A stretch of DNA of 64,000 bases, taken from contig CACVBU010001358.1 of the NCBI GenBank assembly GCA_902728285.1, positions 2,713,978-2,777,977 on the forward strand, in the 5' to 3' direction. A program made the position numbers and the translations under genes. The first letter of the stretch is position 1. Each line of letters starts with the position of its first letter. The notes beneath the pieces are model-generated. The model worked only from the letters and a program-made list of their open reading frames with translations, searched no databases and was not told the origin of the DNA. Origin of the DNA: Clytia hemisphaerica. Its lineage: Eukaryota; Cnidaria; Hydrozoa; Leptothecata; Clytiidae. Below are positions 23,445-35,029 of the stretch, one piece after another.

Positions 23445-23600
23445 AAGGTTCGTTACCAAGGCGTTGGTTTGGTGTTGTCAAAATAATTTTATGGCGTAAC
23501 CAAGTTGTTGATATGGCGTCACCGAGGTATTGATATCGCGTTACCAAGGTATTGGAAGAAAGGTGTTACAAAGTACTTGACTTAGAGTTACCTACCAAAA
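23445..23600. repeat. GTTACCAAGG minisatellite, unit 3
   Basis: The shorter, more diverged counterpart of the unit 1 minisatellite. Confidence 0.75.
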
Positions 23601-23649
23601 TCCATCCATTTTAATGGTAAGATTCAAATTCCAGAATATTGATTGCTTT

Positions 23650-25746
23650 TTGTAAACTAAGCCATGCGCTTTTATACATTTTATCATTTTGGTTTACCAT
23701 GGCACCATGGATATTCTTAACTTTTTTTGAGAAAACTCAAGAGCAGCCAACGGCTAGAAATTACAAATTATCTGTTCCGAAAGGCAAATTTCCTTAGAAA
23801 AATATATCAGTTGTTCTTTTCTTGCCAGACTCCTGGATAAACTTATCTGTTCTTAAAAAAATCAGACTCCTGGAAATTTATATCTACTCTGAGGTTAAAT
23901 CATGATTACTGGAAAAGTTCATCTGTTCTTATGTCGGTGCTTTTTACACTTTTGGCGAAAACGTGAAAAATTGACCACCTTAGGAAAATGAGTCATTGTT
24001 ATCTCACTACGCACGTTAGCGTCAAGCTTAGACAAAGTTCAAAGAAAGGAAGGATTGGGCATTCCATTGTCTTTTACCCCACTTTTCTAGGAAATTTACA
24101 GCTCATTTTATAGGCTCTGAAAGATGAGAGCACTTAAGGATTATGTGATTCCAAAATGAAAATGGATTATGCCTTCCATGTCTAATAACTTTTCATGTAA
24201 TAACTCTATCTCCGTGAAATTTTGCAGAGTGATAGAGGGAGCTGTAATCTATTTCAGTTTTAAAAATTCTTGAGGGCCTTCATTAGCGGATATAGGCCGG
24301 TGACCAATTTCTTTTGTTGTCGGGATAAGAGTTTTCAAAACTATAAACTCTTCGTTATTTAGAAATCGTATTTTCAATACTTTGGGAGCACTCAGGGATT
24401 CTAGAATTTCAGTCTTCGACCAGCACTAACCTAGCACTGCTATTTTGGGCATTTGTTTGAAAGAGCTCTATTTCTTGATAATAAATGTCATCGTGAGTGA
24501 CTGTTTTGATTTTGGGTCACTTTAATATTACTGCACGCAGAAAACTCAGTTTGAAGACTATTGGAGCGCTTAAGGATTGCCTATTCCATTTATTCCTACA
24601 TTTACAAGGTTTGAAAATGGAACGTCTAATCCTGTAAAGCTTGTGATTTTGAACAATAAAATGCAAGAATACGAGAGAGAGAGCAGTTAATAATGAGTCG
24701 CTCAGCAATATTTTAGTTCTGAAAAAGAGCATTTTAGGATCAAGAAAATCCTTATTTTTTCGATGTTATTTAATACCACTTGAAAAATGCTTGAGATGGA
24801 ACTCAGATAACCACTCACGGGAATTAGTGATCCCAGATTGCTCTTTCACGAATATCATATGATTTTACAGTTTAAATTTGTTAAGTTTTTGTCTTTTTTT
24901 CCTATTTATGAACAGTCCCAACAAATATATGTTTCTTGAAGCAATAAAGTAAAAATTTATGTTTCAATCATTTTGAGTTTAAAGAGGAATCCTTGATCCT
25001 AAGCGCCTCTCAATAACCTAAAAGGGTCCTGTACTACTCTATGATACTTTGCCATGAAGGTTTGATATCTTTTAAAGACTAATGAAGTCTGACGTTGCGT
25101 GGAATAAGATGAAACATTCGACTTTATTTTCTCTAACTTCGAACTAGCTTGATTTTGGAATGCTTGATCCAAAAAGTGCTCTTCAGTGAGGATTTATAAA
25201 ATATAGGCATTAGACTTTAGGAAAACAATATAATATCCTTCGAGATGATTGCCAGAGTCTCATAATAGATAGTAACAGAAAATCTTTATTTTTGTAATAT
25301 TTGATCCCTCTCGTATACAATCCGATTTTGCATCTTTGTGGAACTTTTCATCCAAAAATGCTCATTTTTCTTTCCATCAGACCAAAAAAACTGTTTTTGA
25401 CGAAAATTAAGTGTCAGGTTTTCGTCAAAAGTGTAAAAAACACCCACTTATGTAATTTAATTGAACGCCGAGACGTTCCTGGAAAAACAGCATCTATTTA
25501 TTGCTCCTGGATTATCGGAACAGGTATTTCACACTCCTTTCTAGATTTTTTGAAGTGCTTCAAAAATAGTTGGTTCCTGGATTTTACTCCAAAATTTCCT
25601 CTCCTGAAAAACCAGGGAAAAAAGGAACATATATTTTGAAAAATTCCGCCGCTGGCTGCTCTTGAAAATTATCCTAAATTACTCTTACCGAAATGGTGTT
25701 CCAAATGAAACCTTAATATTACACTTAAAAATACTTCACTATGGTA
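23650..25746. other. Unit 3-specific AT-rich DNA, no gene found
   Basis: Contains weak internal repeats (CTCCTGGAT / CTGTTCTT phrases near 23820-23940 and again, inverted, near 25490-25600). This inverted similarity suggests an old foldback insertion spanning roughly 23760-25650. No coding exon is supported. Confidence 0.4.
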
Positions 25747-26035
25747 CTCCCCCTTCTCACAGACCCGGTGGGATTTTTTTCAGACTGTGGGGGAGAGGGT
25801 AAAATACCGGACAAAACTCGATGGGGATTGATTTTCCTATCTTTTTTATTTAATGGCTGAGGATTTGAATTCAATTGTTTTCGAACCAGAAAATGCAGTG
25901 GGGATAGAAAAATAGCACAATAATTTGCTCTGAGGATTTTCTTAACTGATTATTTTCTGCAGGTCAAAAACTAGAGTAAAATTTCAACTTGGGGCGATAT
26001 TTTGGCCAATTTTTCCATTGGAAAGGGGTCCTAGG
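25747..26035. mobile_element. MITE of the CCCCTGTCTCACAG family (diverged)
   Basis: Starts CCCCCTTCTCACAGACCCGG and keeps the family interior (GGGGATTGATTTTCC; TTTTGGCCAATTTTTCCA). It ends near AAAGGGGTCCTAGG. Non-coding. Confidence 0.6.
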
Positions 26036-26501
26036 TGAGTAAAAATGCGGTGTTTTGGTAATATCTTACTATCCTTACAAAGAATATTCTCATAAAAAGG
26101 AAAATCTAAGTCAAAGGTAATTTGTTTAAGGTGACCAATGCATTTGACAGCAATACAATTTTGATCATCCCACTGCGGCTTTAAAATTAGACCATTTTCC
26201 GCATTTTTTTGTACCTGGTTATCCATTGGGGCGGATCTGTTTGGGTCTCTGTCTTTTGTCTCCTGTTTAAAAAGGTTTAGAAGTGGTCAAGTAAAAAAAG
26301 GCATTCCACGGCTGGCGAAATTCCGCTGCTCTCACAATCTAAACAGATTTTAGAAAAACTTAACTCGTGGTGAACTATAAGCATTTTTATTCATAAGCAT
26401 ATAATAAGCAGACTCTATGCTTCGATGCTTTGGTAGCTTAATCATACACGGGGCTGACCAAGGGGAAGACACTTGCTTATATAAAAAACAACATGTATTC
26501 C

Positions 26502-27970
26502 GTTGTTACTAAAAGAGGTAACGAGTGGTAACCATGTGGTGACGATTGGTAACGAGAGGTAACGAGTGGTAACCAGTTGAAAACGGTAGCCCTAAGTCTC
26601 CAAATTTGAATTTATCGATTCTGGTGTTTTTGCAACAGATGCTGATGGCTCCTGAGGTTCTGCAGCAGGACCTGGCATATCTGTTGAATGTGCAGCAGAA
26701 ATTGGAGATTCAGGTGAATGTTATGGTGGAGTTGATGGTTCTGGTGAATGTGGTGGTAAAGTTAGTTGTTTTGGTGAACGAAATGGTGGAATTGATAGTT
26801 CTGGTGAATGTGAATCAAACATTGACGGTTCTGGAGGTTCTGCATCAGAAGTTGGTGATTCTGGTGAATGTGCATCAGGAGTTGGTGGTTCTGGTGAATG
26901 TGATAGTGGAGTTGATGATTCTGGTGAATATAATGCTGGTGTTGATGGATCTAGTAAATGCAATGGTGGAGTTCTGGTGAATATGATGGTGGAGTTGATG
27001 GTTCTGGCGAATGTACGTACAGCAGGATTTTATGGTACTGGTGAATGTGATATTGAAGTTGATGGTTCTAGTGAATGTGATGATTGAATTGATGATTCTG
27101 GTGAATGTGATGGTGGCAATGATGGCTCTGGTGAATTTGATGGTGGCATTGATGGTTCTGATGACTGTGCTGTAGGAGTTGATGGTTCTGGTGACTTTGC
27201 AGCAGGAGTTAATATTCTGATAAATTGTTATTGAGATCTTATTCTGTGTTGTCATTATATCCTATGAATAACATCTCAATAATAATTTATCAGAATATTA
27301 ACTCCTGTTGCAAATTCACCAGAACCATCAACTCCTGCTGCACATTTGCATGAATTACCAACTCCTACTGCACATTCAACAGAATCACCATTTCCTGATG
27401 CACATTCACCAGAACCATCAACTCCTGCTGCACATTCCCCAGAACCATCAACCCCTGATGCACATTCACCAGAACAATTAACTCCTGCTGTACATTCCCC
27501 AGAACCATCAACTCCACCATCACATTCACCAGAACCACCAACTCCACCATTGCATTCACCAGATCCATCAACACCAGCATTATATTCACCAGAATCATCA
27601 ACTCCACTATCACATTCACAAGAACCACCAACTCCTGATGCACATTCACTAGAATCACCAACTCCTGATGCAGAACCTCCAGAACCATCAATGTTTGCTT
27701 CACATTCACCAGAACTATCAATTCCACCATTTCATTCACCAAAACAACTATCTTTACCATCACATTCACCAGAACCATCAACTCCGCCATAACATTCGCC
27801 TGTATCTCCAATTTCTGCTGCACATTCACCAGATCTGCCAGATCCTGCTGCAGAACCTCAAGAGCCATCAGCATCTATTGCAAAAACACCAGAATCGAAA
27901 AATTCAAATTTGGAGACTAAGGGCCAACGTTTTCAACTGGTTACCACTCGTTACCTTTTTTAGTAACAAC
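26502..27970. mobile_element. 1.47-kb foldback element with Pro/Ser/Thr-type minisatellite arms
   Basis: The arms (26502-27250 and 27258-27970) are inverted copies around a centre near 27253 (AATAATTTATCAGAATATTA). The outer ends are GTTGTTACTAAAAGAGGTAA and AGTAACAAC, with GTTACCACTCGTTACC motifs. Both arms consist of a 30-bp repeat. Reading outward on the plus strand, 27302-27792 is open and translates to about 15 decapeptides such as AHSPEPSTPD. CATGTATTCC (left) and CATGTATCC (right) flank it and could be a degenerate target duplication. There is no initiation context or splice signal, so I treat it as a repeat, not a gene. Confidence 0.8.
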
Positions 27971-28569
27971 GCATGTATCCATACTCACTCTTTTTTTCTC
28001 TTTTTAGGATACCACCGAGTACCCACTATATTATTTCTACAGGAAGTAACGGAAAGTCATAGGAAGAAGAGCAGACCCTTCGAACGCAAACGAACAAACA
28101 GAAGATGAAAAAGAAATTATGGTTGTTCTATTATGTTTTCGATGCAGCATTTTTACAACGGAAAATATCGTCCCACCACTCACTTTAATATATTTTATGT
28201 AAAATGATTACAATTTTAATATATTTTAAATACATATAGTGCCTGAAAGATCTATTGGGTGGGCTTGAGCAAAATAAGACTACAAATATTATTTTTCTCC
28301 AATAACTGCCGGAGCTACTACAAGCCCCGAAAAAGCCTGTATTAGAGAGCCGGTGACGATTCATTGTCGAAATCTGATACACAGGGGTGACTGCCTGTGG
28401 GTAGGAAATTAAGCTTTTAAATACCTCAAAATCAATGTAAATGCTGTCAAAATCAAGTGATTAAGTGTAAACTAAGGAACTTTTTTTGACAGCCAAAAGC
28501 AACTTTCAAAAATTAAGAAAGGGTCCATAAGATGAGTAAAGTTAAAAAATTGGAGGCCCGTATACCTGT

Positions 28570-29050
28570 AAAGCTCAAAACTAATATTCTCACATAAATT
28601 GCTGTGATATCTAAGGAACATAGGCAATATATTTTCCCACTGAAGATGAAATTACAGGGTGTTTTTCTAACCAGGGATGGTGGCGTTGATATCCTGATCT
28701 AATGTTAGAGCTGATAGTGAGGAATATGGTTTTCTTTAGAAAAAGACTCTCAAAATAGGGTTTCTGGTGAATCAAATTGTTCCGTCACATTGAAACTAAA
28801 GATGCTGGAAAAAACATGAGGTCCATGAACTTGTAAAGCTCAAAATTAATATTCTCACGTAAATTGCTGTAATATCACATAGCCAATATATTTTTCCACT
28901 GAAGATGAAATTACAGGGTGTTTTTCTAACCAGGGATGGTGGCGTTGATATCCTGGTATAACATTAAGAGCTGACGGTGAGGAATATGGTTTTCTTGAAG
29001 AAAGGACTTTAAGAAAGTAGAAATAGGGATTCTGGTGCATGAAATTGTTT
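28570..29050. repeat. Tandem duplication of a 230-bp sequence
   Basis: Two copies (28570-28795 and 28835-29050) share AACCAGGGATGGTGGCGTTG and AATATTCTCAC.TAAATTGCTG; the single copy ahead of unit 3 is at 20230-20460. The second copy has small differences (AACATTAAGAGCTGACGG). Confidence 0.88.
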
Positions 29051-29116
29051 GGTCATATATTTATTCATAGAATTATATTTCACAGGTCTATCGACCTCTA
29101 CGAAATAATTTTAGAT

Positions 29117-30284
29117 TTATAAATTGTCTAATTCTTCATCTGTCGTCCAGTCGTCAGAAGATATGGACAGAAGAGAAGACGTTGTTTTGGTCTTTGTCCT
29201 AGGTTTTCGAACTAGGCGAAGGTTTGTTCTAGGGCTTCCTCTTACATGCCAAACGAAATCGTCATTTTTTGAATTCATTTTTGTCGCCTCTTAGCACATA
29301 TCTTTAATAATTTTTCTTTCGTTGATGGTGAAGTCGTCTGTGATGCTAAAGCCACCAATTACATTGAATCGTTTCAGCTTATGCAGATTTTGCATTATCC
29401 GTTCTTTTTCCTCTATACTTTTTAAGATCAACTTGATTGGACGCCAATGTAGCCCTTTTCGGTTTTGTCCAATGCGATGATAGTGGGACGGTTTGATATC
29501 TTGAACGCCAATGTTACCTAGTATACCTTCAATATCTATTTTGTCTTGTTCCTGTTGTTCCTCTTTGTTGTCTACCTCTAATTCCACCATTCCATGTATA
29601 ATAATATTTCGTTTTCTTGATTCGATGTCTCTTTCTTCATTCTTGTTTTCTTGTTGGTGTTCTCTCACTGCTGATTTGAAATTATCCTTGTGTTTCTTAG
29701 TTATTTCAGCGTATGTTTTTTCTGATGTTTTCTCTATGTAATTCGTCGTTTGCTTTTATTTCTTCTTTTATAATCTGCTTGGTTTTTATTTCAAAGTCAG
29801 CCATCTTATTGGTTAAGATGTTTTCGATATCGTTCTTAAGGCTGCGGTTCTTGGCTAGCTGGTTTTTGAGCTTTTTAATGACGTCGTCCTTCTTCTCAAT
29901 CTCCCTCTGCATCATATGATACGAGTTCTCACCTATTTTACTCGTTAGAGATCGTGTTATCCGCACGCAATTCTGACATAGATATTGTTCGTTATAAGTG
30001 TTGGCAAAAATTTGCAGCTGATAAAGCGGTAATTGTGTGCACTCGTAGTGTACCATGCGGTGGCATTTTCGGCATTTTAGACGGTTTTGGTCATCATCAT
30101 CTGAGCAGGAGGTGGGAGTGCATGTTTGGTTTTGTTTAGCTTCTTCAAATGGTTGTTTTTCTTGCTTTTTGTCGGTTTTTTCGTTCATGTTTTTGATTTT
30201 GCTAAATTTCAACCATTTTTGAAGAACTACACAAAATGCGTGTTGACTAACTGACCCATGCTTCACATTCTTTTTATTTTTCAC
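29117..30284 (-). pseudogene. LINE ORF1 remnant with PHD finger (CR1/jockey-like)
   Basis: The N-terminal part (30284-29706) carries a C4HC3 PHD-type finger: C55, C60, C71, C74, H79, C82, C103, C106 counted from the first codon of the open frame. A Lys/Glu-rich coiled coil follows. A frameshift near 29735 moves the frame to ...YAEITKKHKDNFKSAV, which continues into the second part (to 29291) with RKRNIIIHGM, YHRIGQNRKG and RPIKLIL, the conserved RNA-binding-type core of LINE ORF1 proteins. An in-frame TAA then interrupts it before the terminal section (FVWHVRGSPRTNLRLVRKPR) ends at 29117. No reverse-transcriptase ORF2 follows, so it is a dead 5' or internal fragment. It sits exactly between the tail of unit 3 and unit 4. 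Confidence 0.8.
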
Positions 30285-31358
30285 TCCTCAATTTGTTATT
30301 TGATTTGTTTACAATGGCTCTTTCACTGTAAGAAATGAATTCTGACAATACGAGAGACCATTGTATACGTTTTTATTTTTTTTATTTCTTTTATTTTTAT
30401 TTTTTTGGGTTAATATCCTATTTTTATAAAATGAGGCGTAAACTGGCCGATGAAATGATTTAATTTGAAGAACGAAAATTGATATAAATATTTCTTACAA
30501 ACAGAAAAATTGTTTCAAGATTGTTTAGTGAACCCACACATTAATTTTCCTGCGTTTTGCTCTCTCTGAAATCAAAATGTTTTACTGAAAAATTATTTTT
30601 TAACTATTTTTAACTTTTTAACTATTATTTGTCAACTTGACGGTAAAAAATTGACGTCAATTAAAAGTTTCGTCATTTTTAAGCGTTTCCAACGTTACGT
30701 GATTTAAAATGGGAGATTCTAATTCAAAATGGTAGAAATCCGCAAATAAAAATCGAGCGTAATAAAAATTACATGTGATCGTTTGATTTTCCAAAATTTA
30801 AAAAAGTACTGCTAAAATGTTATCAAAATCTTAAATGCAAAAATGTCTGTCGAAAATCAGCAAAAAGTCTTAAAAGTACAAAGTACAAAGAAATCCCAAT
30901 ATTCTTTTAAAAATCCCTTATCTTATTTTATATTTTATAAAGCATTTCTAAAAATCAGCAAATATTTACCCGAGTATACGCATTCCCTGAAACCTAAAAG
31001 TAAAATCTTGTCTATAAAAATTATTTTGTATAAAAATGTATAAAAATTGCTAAATATCTTTAAAAAATCTTGGAAAATTTATTGCAAAAATATCATTAAA
31101 AACCTTCAAAATTTCTTCCAAAATATACAAAACCTTTCTAAAAACAAATCACGTGAAAATCTGTGAAAATCTGTGAAAGGCTGCGACATAAAAATGCTCA
31201 GCAAAAATTCTCTGAGGAAAAATCAATAAGTAAGAAATAAGATTAAAAAGGGGGATGAAAATCTTTACAAAATTGAAAAACTGTCGCACCAGAAAAGTAT
31301 TAAATGAATAAAAAAAAGCTGAAAGGGAAAGGGTTGTGTTTAAAATCGCAAAATGGCC

Positions 31359-31655
31359 TTAATTTTGTTTTCGTTTTTGGTAGCTTTTTCCATAGCGTTG
31401 ATTATTTTTCAAATTACTGAATTTTTCGTGGCCGGCGTTTTTCTCAATTTGTTCTTTTCCATCTGTGTCCTTAGGTTTATGTGACTTTCGCCGTTTCGTT
31501 TGACTTGATTTTTGTTCATTTGATTCAATCTGAAATACCTTAAAATGTTTGCTTTGTTTTTTTGTCTGCATAACTTGTTTTTGAGCGATTGGACTGCTTT
31601 TTGCCTGGTCTTTAATTTTGGTCTTTAATGCTCGTCCCTTGTTGTAGTTTTCCAT
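31359..31655 (-). pseudogene. Coiled-coil / 36-residue-repeat gene, copy 4 (internal deletion)
   Basis: The start of exon 1 (MENYNKGRAL) is fused directly to the end of exon 2 (KIKDQAKSSPIAQKQVMQTK...), removing the rest of exon 1, the intron, the coiled coil, the TQT region and all 36-residue repeats. A 98-codon frame remains open. The intact copies carry GCTCGT both in exon 1 (near 17281 in copy 2) and near the exon 2 deletion edge, and the join here reads TTTAATGCTCGTCCC, so a short-homology deletion is likely. The upstream CRE/E-box block is intact, so a small basic protein could still be expressed. Confidence 0.75.
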
Positions 31656-31774
31656 CGTATCTTTTTTTTAATTTTTTACACTTAAATAAACAAAACGCTC
31701 TCTAACGTGCAGTCAGAAATCGAAATTCACAAAGAATGAAGAATTTTTGTCACTTTCTTTCTTATAATTCGTTA

Positions 31775-31930
31775 AAAAAGTGACGTTAAGTTTATTTTTC
31801 TCCTATTTGACGTCAAATAAGTCTAATAAAGAATCGAACGTTTTTAACGGTTTTTTGAAACGTTCGAATTCCACGTGACTCCATGTGACTTGAGAAATTC
31901 CACGTGACTTTCTACACGTGACCATTTTGA
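31775..31930 (-). promoter_or_regulatory. Conserved upstream block, copy 4
   Basis: TTTGACGTCAAA and three CACGTGAC sites, nearly identical to copy 2. Confidence 0.5.
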
Positions 31931-31969
31931 TAAATTTTGTCCAATCTCAGCCTCAATTTGCGGTATCTA

Positions 31970-32170
31970 GACGTTGGTATGGCGTTACCAAGGCGTGAGT
32001 AGTGTGGGTATAATGGCGTTACCAAGGTGTTGGTTTGGTGTTGTCAAAAAGATTGTATAGCGTAACGAAGGTGTTGATACGGCATCATAAAGTCATGACA
32101 TTGCGTTACAGAGGCATCGATATGGTGCTACAAAGGTGTTGATATGACGTTACCAAAGACTTTGGCAGTC
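31970..32170. repeat. GTTACCAAGG minisatellite, unit 4
   Basis: Almost identical to 17765-17965 in unit 2. Confidence 0.82.
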
Positions 32171-32344
32171 AAACTTCTAGTCTTAAAGGGTCCCATCCAA
32201 CTTTTTATGGTAAGATTAATGTCTCAGAAATTTGTTTGCTTTTCCTAAACTAAGCCATACGCTTTTATCCGGCTTTTATACAATTTTTTTTCCATGTCAC
32301 CATGAATTTTTATTTCTATCTATTTATTTGTATACGCCTAAAAA

Positions 32345-32760
32345 AGCTAACATCACACAACTGTAAGATTATAGAGCTTGGTCTTAGAGAATTAAAGTGC
32401 AAACCCGTTTTTACAAAACCTTTCTAGCCAACCCAGGGCAGCAAAACAGAAATTAATTGCATCTGCCACCATGACCAGCCATGTTTTCTTGGAAAATGAG
32501 CTTTCCTGGGTGTCTGTTTCATGTTTTCATGTAACAGAAAGCTGTATTTTGACTAGCCAATGCTGGGTTACCCTGTTTTTGTTGCATAATTTCTCCGCGC
32601 TATGTAGATCTGCCCTTACGGCAAGCGGACTGCATTCTTATACGAAAATGCAAATCGCTCTAGAGAGATCAGGCTGTAAACCAGAACATAAAATATCAAA
32701 AACTAGACTATGAAATAGTTTACAGCCTGGATATCCAGGCTAACCTCGGAGGTCCTTTAA
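32345..32760. repeat. Block shared only by units 2 and 4 (second copy)
   Basis: Matches 18130-18560. The homologous open frame is shifted in length by a 3-nt deletion (WVSVSCFHV against WVSSFSCFHV). Confidence 0.65.
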
Positions 32761-34181
32761 TTTAACCTTCGTTCGTTAGCCTTCTAGCTATAAATTATCA
32801 TAAGTGCTAAAGAAGCTCCCTGTAATAGGTGCTACAAGATTCCGTGAAAACATTTATGTTCCCTGGTTGTTCTTTGAATTGAAAATTAATGAAATTAGCC
32901 AAAAAATTGAAAGTAACGATTATCACCATATCGTTGAATTAGGCAACTAAACCAACCTTAGAATGGGCCATTTCAGAAATACTTGTTAATCAGGTGTGAT
33001 TAGGTTGATAATCCAGGGTGTTCAGTAAAACGAGTTCAAAATCCAGGGTGGTTAAAAGAAATGATAAAAAAATCCAGGGGTCATGGCGGGAATTTAATTT
33101 GGCGGATGGCCGAAAAAGTTTTTTCAGAGGAAATTTATTTTGGTGGAAAAAAATTGCGTATATCCCACGGTTACTAAATTAACTGCCATCTTGAGTTCAA
33201 ATATAGTCTCGTTTGTGTGAGTGGAGCAAGCTACAATTTCAGCCATTCAGTTCTCTAACCTAAATGTAAATGTAACACCCCTGTCTCAGTGACCTGGTGA
33301 CATTTTTTTAACTCATGATAATAGCCAAATCTCATCTAGTCACATTTTGAAGTCTCAAAATTTTCCAGATTCATCATTCAGATCATTTTCGGCAATTATT
33401 TTGCTAGTATAACGAGGGTGCAGATCTGTAATATGACTCGAGAGGACGTACTACTCTTTAGCGACGAGCTGTCTCAGTGAGCCGGTGACATTTAAAACGC
33501 GCCGGGATAACTATGAAAAGTCAAATCTCATCAAAAATTTTCGTAGGAGAATCAGCAGTAATTTTTAGGAATAATAAAGTACAAAAAATCAATTTAATTT
33601 GCATGGCTGCTCTTGATGTGGTACATAATATAATTAATGACTAGGGTATGACCATAAATTTCCAGATTCATCATTCAGATCATTTTCGGCAATTATTTTC
33701 GCTAGTATAACAAGGGGGGCAGATATGGCCAGATCACTGATACAGGGGTGTAATTTGACTTGAGAGGACATACTACACATTTTTTTTGTAAGCATAACGT
33801 TTATAAGCATACTTAGGCTCAAACTCGGTGAAAATTAAGCAAAATGCTAAGCATACCTCCAAGCTGAAATGCAAAAAAAACTTGTGCAGCTTTTCTCAAA
33901 CGCTGACCTTTTCAGAGTTACCTTTAAAGCTGTTTTAGATTTCTTAAACCAAAGATTTTTGCCTGTGGTGCCAAATTGCAAAAAAATTGTAATTTTTTGT
34001 TTCGAGATTTCTATCAACAAAATAAAGTCTACAATATAGCATATAAATAAGCATAAATTAGGGCTGAAAATTGAGATTTTGCTAAGCATACTGAGCCTCG
34101 ACCCGATTTTTCCGTATGCTTATAAAAAAAGAGTGTACTTAATAATACTGAAAAAAGATGTTATAACGAAACGCTTATGTC

Positions 34182-34623
34182 TAGCCCTTTCCGTGCCGAT
34201 GTCGTATATATCCGACATGCAAATTTTCACTCTACTTGCCAATGTCGGATATATCCGACATCAAATTTTTTTACCTAATTGCCGAGGCCTTTAAAAAAGA
34301 GGGAGCTCTATTGGCGAGAAATCAGCTTTTAGGAAAATGGTTTTCTTATTTGCCAATGTCGTATATATCCGACATAAAAAATCCAAATAGTAATAGTGAC
34401 AGTATATATTTTAAGTGCTCAAAAGATTTATTTCAGGTTTATTTTAGTCTATCATAAAATATATATAAAACAAATGTCAAATACAAATGTCAAACATTGG
34501 CAAATAGGAATAAAATATCCTTGTCGTATATATCCGACATCGGCAAATCAGGTTACTAAAAAAAATTACCCCTCGGCAAATGGATCGGGGTACAAAAACA
34601 AGGTAACGGCACGCAAAGGGCTA
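34182..34623. mobile_element. MITE with TA target site and ATATATCC palindromes
   Basis: The ends TAGCCCTTTCCGTGCCG and CGGCACGCAAAGGGCTA are inverted repeats. The empty site in unit 1 (GCTTATGTCTATAGAAAC near 13120) supports insertion at TA. The palindromic motif TGTCGKATATATCCGACA occurs four times (about 34195, 34232, 34361 and 34523). TA duplication suggests a Tc1/mariner-type mobiliser (inference). No transposase is present. Confidence 0.8.
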
Positions 34624-35029
34624 GAGGAACTTTTTTGTCTTAGAGATAATTGCCTGTCTTTCTCGAAGTAACTACCCTGTCACGGAAAAACTCTTGTTGT
34701 ATATTCTTATTCACTCTTTTTTCTTCTCTTTTCAGGACACCACCGAAAAGCCACTAATTAGTTCTTCAAACGTGAAACTCGAATGCAAAGAATAGGAAGG
34801 CTTTTCGAAAGCAAACGAACAAACATAAGATGAAAAAGAAATGATGATTTTTCTATTCTTTCATGGACACTTGACACTTTCAAAAACGGAAAACATCGTC
34901 CCACCACTTTATTATATATTTTATGTAAAATGATTAGAATTTTAATATATTTTGAATACATACAGTGTCTCAAAAATCCACTGGGCGGACCCGAGCAATA
35001 CAAATTACAAAACTTCCAGTGGCGTGGTG

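Larger units (their letters stand above)
20486..30291. repeat. Array unit 3 (expanded to about 9.8 kb)
   Basis: Carries gene copy 3. The tail is separated from the gene by extra DNA (about 23.65-27.97 kb) that includes a foldback element and a MITE. The tail resumes at 27971, and a LINE ORF1 remnant sits just before unit 4. Confidence 0.75.

Noticed and set aside
27346..27792. 148-codon Ser/Pro/Thr repeat frame as a gene
   Set aside because: It is one arm of a perfect inverted repeat, has no start context or splice sites, and the mirrored arm is open too.
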